Made by a program: the position numbers and the translations under genes. A stretch of 64,000 bases of DNA from Robertmurraya_A mangrovi (lineage in GTDB: Bacteria; Bacillota; Bacilli; Bacillales; Cytobacillaceae). Below, piece after piece: positions 61,029 to 64,000 of this stretch (position 1 is the first letter of the stretch; every line of letters begins with the position of its first letter). The notes under the pieces are model-generated. The model had not been told where the DNA came from. It made no database searches and saw only the letters and a program-made list of their open reading frames with translations. The stretch lies in NCBI RefSeq assembly GCF_034427655.1, contig NZ_JAXOFX010000007.1, forward strand, positions 124,001-188,000, given 5' to 3'.

Positions 61029-62428
61029 TTATCCATTCCTCCAAGCGCGGAAAGCATAGGACGAAACTTAATATTCGTTTCTTGATATTCACTTTCAGCA
61101 TTAGAATCTGCAACTACTCCACATCCTGCAAAAAGTGAAGCTTCTCTTCCTTGAATTAATCCAGAGCGAATAGCGACTATAAACTCCCCATTTCCCTCAT
61201 AATCCATCCAACCAAGTGGTGAAGCATAAAAACCACGGTCTAATTCTTCTACTTCTCTAATTTTTTCAACCGCTTCTTTTTTCGGTAGACCACCAAGGGC
61301 AGGGGTAGGATGAAGGAGATTAACTAACTGTAATAACGAGCTTGATTTGCTTCCTTTTCCTATAACTGGTGTATAAAGGTGTTGAATATCTCTCATCTTC
61401 ATTAAAGCTGGTCTTTCGGGAAGATGAACTTCTGTACATACCTGTTCCATCGCTTCCTTAATCATATCCACAACAAACTGATGCTCGGATAAGTTTTTCT
61501 CATCCGTTAGGAGTTGATTACCCAGCTCCTCATCTAAATTGTCTGTATCACCACGGGCAATCGAACCAGCTAAACAGGTAGAAAACAAATCTTCTCCTTC
61601 TTTTTTGACCAATCTTTCAGGAGAGGCACCTACAAAACAATCACCATTTGATTCAAAAGCAAAAATAAAGCTTCGAGGCTGTTCCTTTAATAAATTGAAT
61701 ACAATGGTTTCAATTGAGAGGGTATCCTTAAAAACCAATCGCAATTCCCTAGCTAGAACTGCCTTTTTTAACGACCCAGTTTTCAAATCTTGAACTAGCT
61801 CGGTTACTGATTGTTTCCACTCTTCCGGATTAATCTCTAGTTTCTTTTCTAAAGTATTTTCACTAAAGTTTGGTTTGCCAATAAATGAAAGCAGCGACAG
61901 TCTTTCATTCACAATTCTTTCAACTAATGATTCATTATCATGTTGAGTGCAAATTACATTCGTTGTTAAATAGGTTTCATTATTAATTACTGTAAGTAAA
62001 TATTTAGGTATATGAAAAAGGGTATCTGAGTACTTTGACCATAAATCAGTTTTTGTTTTTTGAGGATCAAATGAAAACCCTCCAAACATAATAGGGCCAG
62101 TTGCTGCTTCTTTATATTTGTTAAAAATTAAACCATTTTCGGTAAAACGCTTCCACTCTTTTTCAACATGAAAAAAGCGGCCAGAATCCTGATCCGTTTG
62201 AATTTGTTTACATATTCCTAAACCAACTAGAAAAATGTTATCAGAAGGGTCTTTCCAAAAAAAACGTTCACCAAAAAAACTCTCTTTTCCCGCTCTGAAA
62301 AAAGAAAGTGGTTCCATTTGATGTATTTTTTGGACCTCACTGACTAATACGGGCGTAGAAAGCTTGTGCGCTTTCTGTATAGCTTCATGGATCCCTTCTT
62401 TTAGCTCCGTATCTTGAATGGTAACCAA
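61025..62428 (-). CDS. menF: Isochorismate synthase MenF
   Basis: A 467-residue chorismate-using enzyme that starts menaquinone synthesis. Motifs of the anthranilate/isochorismate synthase fold are VGASPERLV, AGSIARG, SEHQFVVDMI, HPTPALGGLPKKEA and YASPLGWMD. It is the first gene of menF-D-H-B on the minus strand. Its product feeds MenD directly, and MenA, encoded divergently, acts near the end. Confidence 0.96.
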   Translation of the reverse strand: MVTIQDTELKEGIHEAIQKAHKLSTPVLVSEVQKIHQMEPLSFFRAGKESFFGERFFWKDPSDNIFLVGLGICKQIQTDQDSGRFFHVEKEWKRFTENGLIFNKYKEAATGPIMFGGFSFDPQKTKTDLWSKYSDTLFHIPKYLLTVINNETYLTTNVICTQHDNESLVERIVNERLSLLSFIGKPNFSENTLEKKLEINPEEWKQSVTELVQDLKTGSLKKAVLARELRLVFKDTLSIETIVFNLLKEQPRSFIFAFESNGDCFVGASPERLVKKEGEDLFSTCLAGSIARGDTDNLDEELGNQLLTDEKNLSEHQFVVDMIKEAMEQVCTEVHLPERPALMKMRDIQHLYTPVIGKGSKSSSLLQLVNLLHPTPALGGLPKKEAVEKIREVEELDRGFYASPLGWMDYEGNGEFIVAIRSGLIQGREASLFAGCGVVADSNAESEYQETNIKFRPMLSALGGMDK

Positions 62429-62480
62429 AAAAATCCCCCCAATAACAGCCGTATGACCATTATCTTTCTTTATGTTTCTA

Positions 62481-62509
62481 ACTATACGTTTATTGCAAAA
62501 TACAGTCTA
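62481..62509 (-). promoter_or_regulatory. Candidate promoter of menFDHB
   Basis: Minus-strand TAGACT (62509-62504), 17-base spacer, TATAGT (62486-62481). The -35 matches TTGACA at four of six. The other 370 bases up to menA show no element I can name. Confidence 0.4.
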
Positions 62510-62882
62510 AACTTATTTTAAGATACACCTCATGATATAGACATGTCAACAAAGGTACTCACATAATCCCTAGTATTTTCCTTATTATATAAATTTCAAT
62601 CATACTTGGGTGATTATAAGGTTTTCCGTAGTTACACTTTATTTTAGTGTTACCTTCTTCAAGCCCGTTGAATCATCTGGCTATCATGTCTTCCTAGATG
62701 GAAAATGAACCCTAATATAGGGGCAAAAAGTCATTGACACTAGTTGCTCATTTACATACACTTATAGATGGGCTTTCTTTACGCATTACGAAATAAAATT
62801 GTATAGTTCATTGATTTTCGTAGTAAACTCTAGAGGGTTTTAAATAAATATATAGGTTTTATAAAGGGGAGGAGAGTACTAT

Positions 62883-63815
62883 ATGCAACCACAGACGCAG
62901 ACAAGTTCTTCACCTGCTGTAAATAATAAAAATTGGAGAGTTTGGTGGCAATTAACTAGACCCCATACATTAACGGCAGCTTTTGTTCCTGTTTTATTAG
63001 GAACAGCGTTAGCCATTCAGGATACAAATATCCACTTTGGCTTATTTTTTGCGATGTTGATTGCGAGTCTTTTAATTCAAGCAGCAACGAATATGTTTAA
63101 TGAGTATTATGATTATAAACGTGGCTTAGACCATGAAAACTCCGTAGGTATCGGAGGGGCCATTGTAAGGCATGGTGTTCGAGCAAAAACGGTATTAAAT
63201 CTAGCATTTGGTCTATATGGTCTGTCTATTCTACTAGGAATATACATTTGTATGAATAGTTCTTGGTGGCTTGCAGTAATTGGTCTTATTTGTATGGCCG
63301 CTGGATATTTTTATACAGGTGGACCACTTCCCATTGCTTACACACCATTTGGTGAAATTGTAGCCGGTTTCTTTATGGGTATGCTGATTATTTTAATTTC
63401 TTTTTACATCCAAACAGGAACAGTTTCAGCCGTAAGTATCCTTGTTTCTATCCCTATTGTGATTTTAGTTGGTGCGATCCTATTAGCTAATAATATTCGT
63501 GATTTGGACGGAGATAAAGAGTTTGGCCGCAAAACATTAGCTATTCTTTTAGGAAGAAATGGGGCTATTTACTTATTAGCTGGAATGTTCATTGTTTCCT
63601 ATACTTGGGTATTCATACTGATTTTAATGGGATATACTTCTGCTTGGTTAGCCATTGTAGTAATTAGTGCTCCAAAAGCAATTAAGGCCACGAAAGGTTT
63701 TATCGGTAAAACCATTCCAATTCAAATGATGCCAGCAATGAAGGCAACTGCACAAACAAATACAATCTTCGGATTTTTATTATCAATTGGTCTTTTCTTA
63801 GGTTATTTCTTATAA
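62883..63815 (+). CDS. menA: 1,4-dihydroxy-2-naphthoate polyprenyltransferase
   Basis: A 310-residue UbiA-family membrane enzyme that attaches the prenyl tail to DHNA. It has about eight TM segments. NMFNEYYDYKRGLDHENS is the first Asp-rich motif and NNIRDLDGDKEFGRKT the second. It is divergent from menF. The ribosome site is AAGGGGAGGAGAG. Menaquinone from this pathway would serve the bd oxidase encoded at 53-55.5 kb. Confidence 0.97.
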   Translation: MQPQTQTSSSPAVNNKNWRVWWQLTRPHTLTAAFVPVLLGTALAIQDTNIHFGLFFAMLIASLLIQAATNMFNEYYDYKRGLDHENSVGIGGAIVRHGVRAKTVLNLAFGLYGLSILLGIYICMNSSWWLAVIGLICMAAGYFYTGGPLPIAYTPFGEIVAGFFMGMLIILISFYIQTGTVSAVSILVSIPIVILVGAILLANNIRDLDGDKEFGRKTLAILLGRNGAIYLLAGMFIVSYTWVFILILMGYTSAWLAIVVISAPKAIKATKGFIGKTIPIQMMPAMKATAQTNTIFGFLLSIGLFLGYFL

Positions 63816-63825
63816 TGTTTATACA

Positions 63826-63868
63826 CTAGAAAAAAGGCTTCTGCTAAGTTAGCAGAAGCCTTTTTTGT
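63826..63868. terminator. Bidirectional terminator of menA and glgP
   Basis: GGCTTCTGCT (63836-63845) pairs with AGCAGAAGCC (63851-63860) around AAGTT. Six A and six T residues stand on the two sides. Confidence 0.92.
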
Positions 63869-63873
63869 ACGAT

Positions 63874-64000
63874 CTAATTTTTAGTTAATGGTCTTTTATT
63901 CACTGGCCTAATATTCCAAATATCATCCGCATATTGCTGAATAGTCCGGTCACTAGAAAAATGTCCCGAACGTGAAATATTTAACAAACTCATTTTCAAC
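63874..64000 (-). CDS. glgP: Glycogen phosphorylase (C-terminal fragment)
   Basis: The last 41 codons of a gene that runs off the right edge. The frame reads LKMSLLNISRSGHFSSDRTI, then QQYADDIWNIRPVNKRPLTK and N before a TAG. 'SLLNI..SG.FSSDRTI..YA..IW' is the conserved C terminus of glycogen phosphorylases. It should be the last gene of a glycogen operon, with pulA at the other end of the window acting on the same polymer. Confidence 0.88.
   Translation of the reverse strand, partial: LKMSLLNISRSGHFSSDRTIQQYADDIWNIRPVNKRPLTKN

Overview
The window looks like the chromosome of a low-GC, spore-forming Bacillaceae bacterium. Gene content and order follow the Bacillus subtilis ytmP-amyX-ytlR ... 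leuS ... metK-pckA ... luxS ... menFDHBE ... glgP stretch almost gene for gene, as I recall that map. Starts such as TTG and GTG behind strong AGGAGG-type ribosome sites, a T-box before leuS, an S-box before metK and a CcpA operator all fit. No tRNA, rRNA, transposase, prophage or CRISPR array was seen.

Layout. 1-5.4 kb: a phosphotransferase fragment (ytmP), then a minus-strand cluster read thpR, ytlQ, ytlR, pulA. 5.5-11 kb: a cysteine-synthase homologue (plus), then ythP-ythQ (EcsAB-like ABC transporter), a two-TM potassium channel broken by an in-frame stop, and the dipeptidase pepV (minus). 11-20.4 kb: a membrane M48 protease fused to ankyrin repeats, ytzE, a pseudouridine synthase, murJ, ytfP, cse60, a rhodanese and leuS with its T-box. 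20.9-21.1 kb: a strict 20-bp tandem repeat. 21.1-25 kb: a 3-hydroxybutyrate module made of a GntP-type permease, an SDR dehydrogenase and a PAS/sigma-54 activator. The permease has a near-perfect -24/-12 promoter and a perfect cre site. 25-30.3 kb: an adhesin-like lipoprotein, an orphan histidine kinase, glycerate kinase, an MFS exporter and small genes. 30.6-34.9 kb: the tRNA modification pair mnmL-mnmM, ytpB, ytoA and a C39-like protease. 34.9-41.3 kb: asnB, metK with an S-box, pckA and ytmB. 41.3-50.4 kb: ytmA, the ABC transporter ytlACD, ytkD, a lipoprotein, dps, ytzI, cls and luxS. 50.7-56 kb: yidD, a beta-carbonic anhydrase, an orphan zinc-binding lipoprotein, cytochrome bd (cydAB) and an alkyltransferase-like protein. 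56-63.8 kb: menaquinone genes menF-D-H-B, menE and divergent menA. The window ends inside glgP.

The observations I rate highest are these. At the C39-protease/asnB convergent junction, each gene's terminator lies inside the other gene's coding sequence. The 3-hydroxybutyrate locus combines a sigma-54 promoter, a dyad and a cre site. The YugO-like K+ channel is interrupted by a single TAA. Alternating 20-bp TCCGCG units lie upstream of the leuS promoter. One copy of a ~130-bp dispersed repeat appears to have been invaded by a palindromic insert with 9-bp direct repeats. The metK S-box has an unusually long P3 arm. Most genes are ordinary core genes; I did not find a clearly new multi-gene defence or mobile system.
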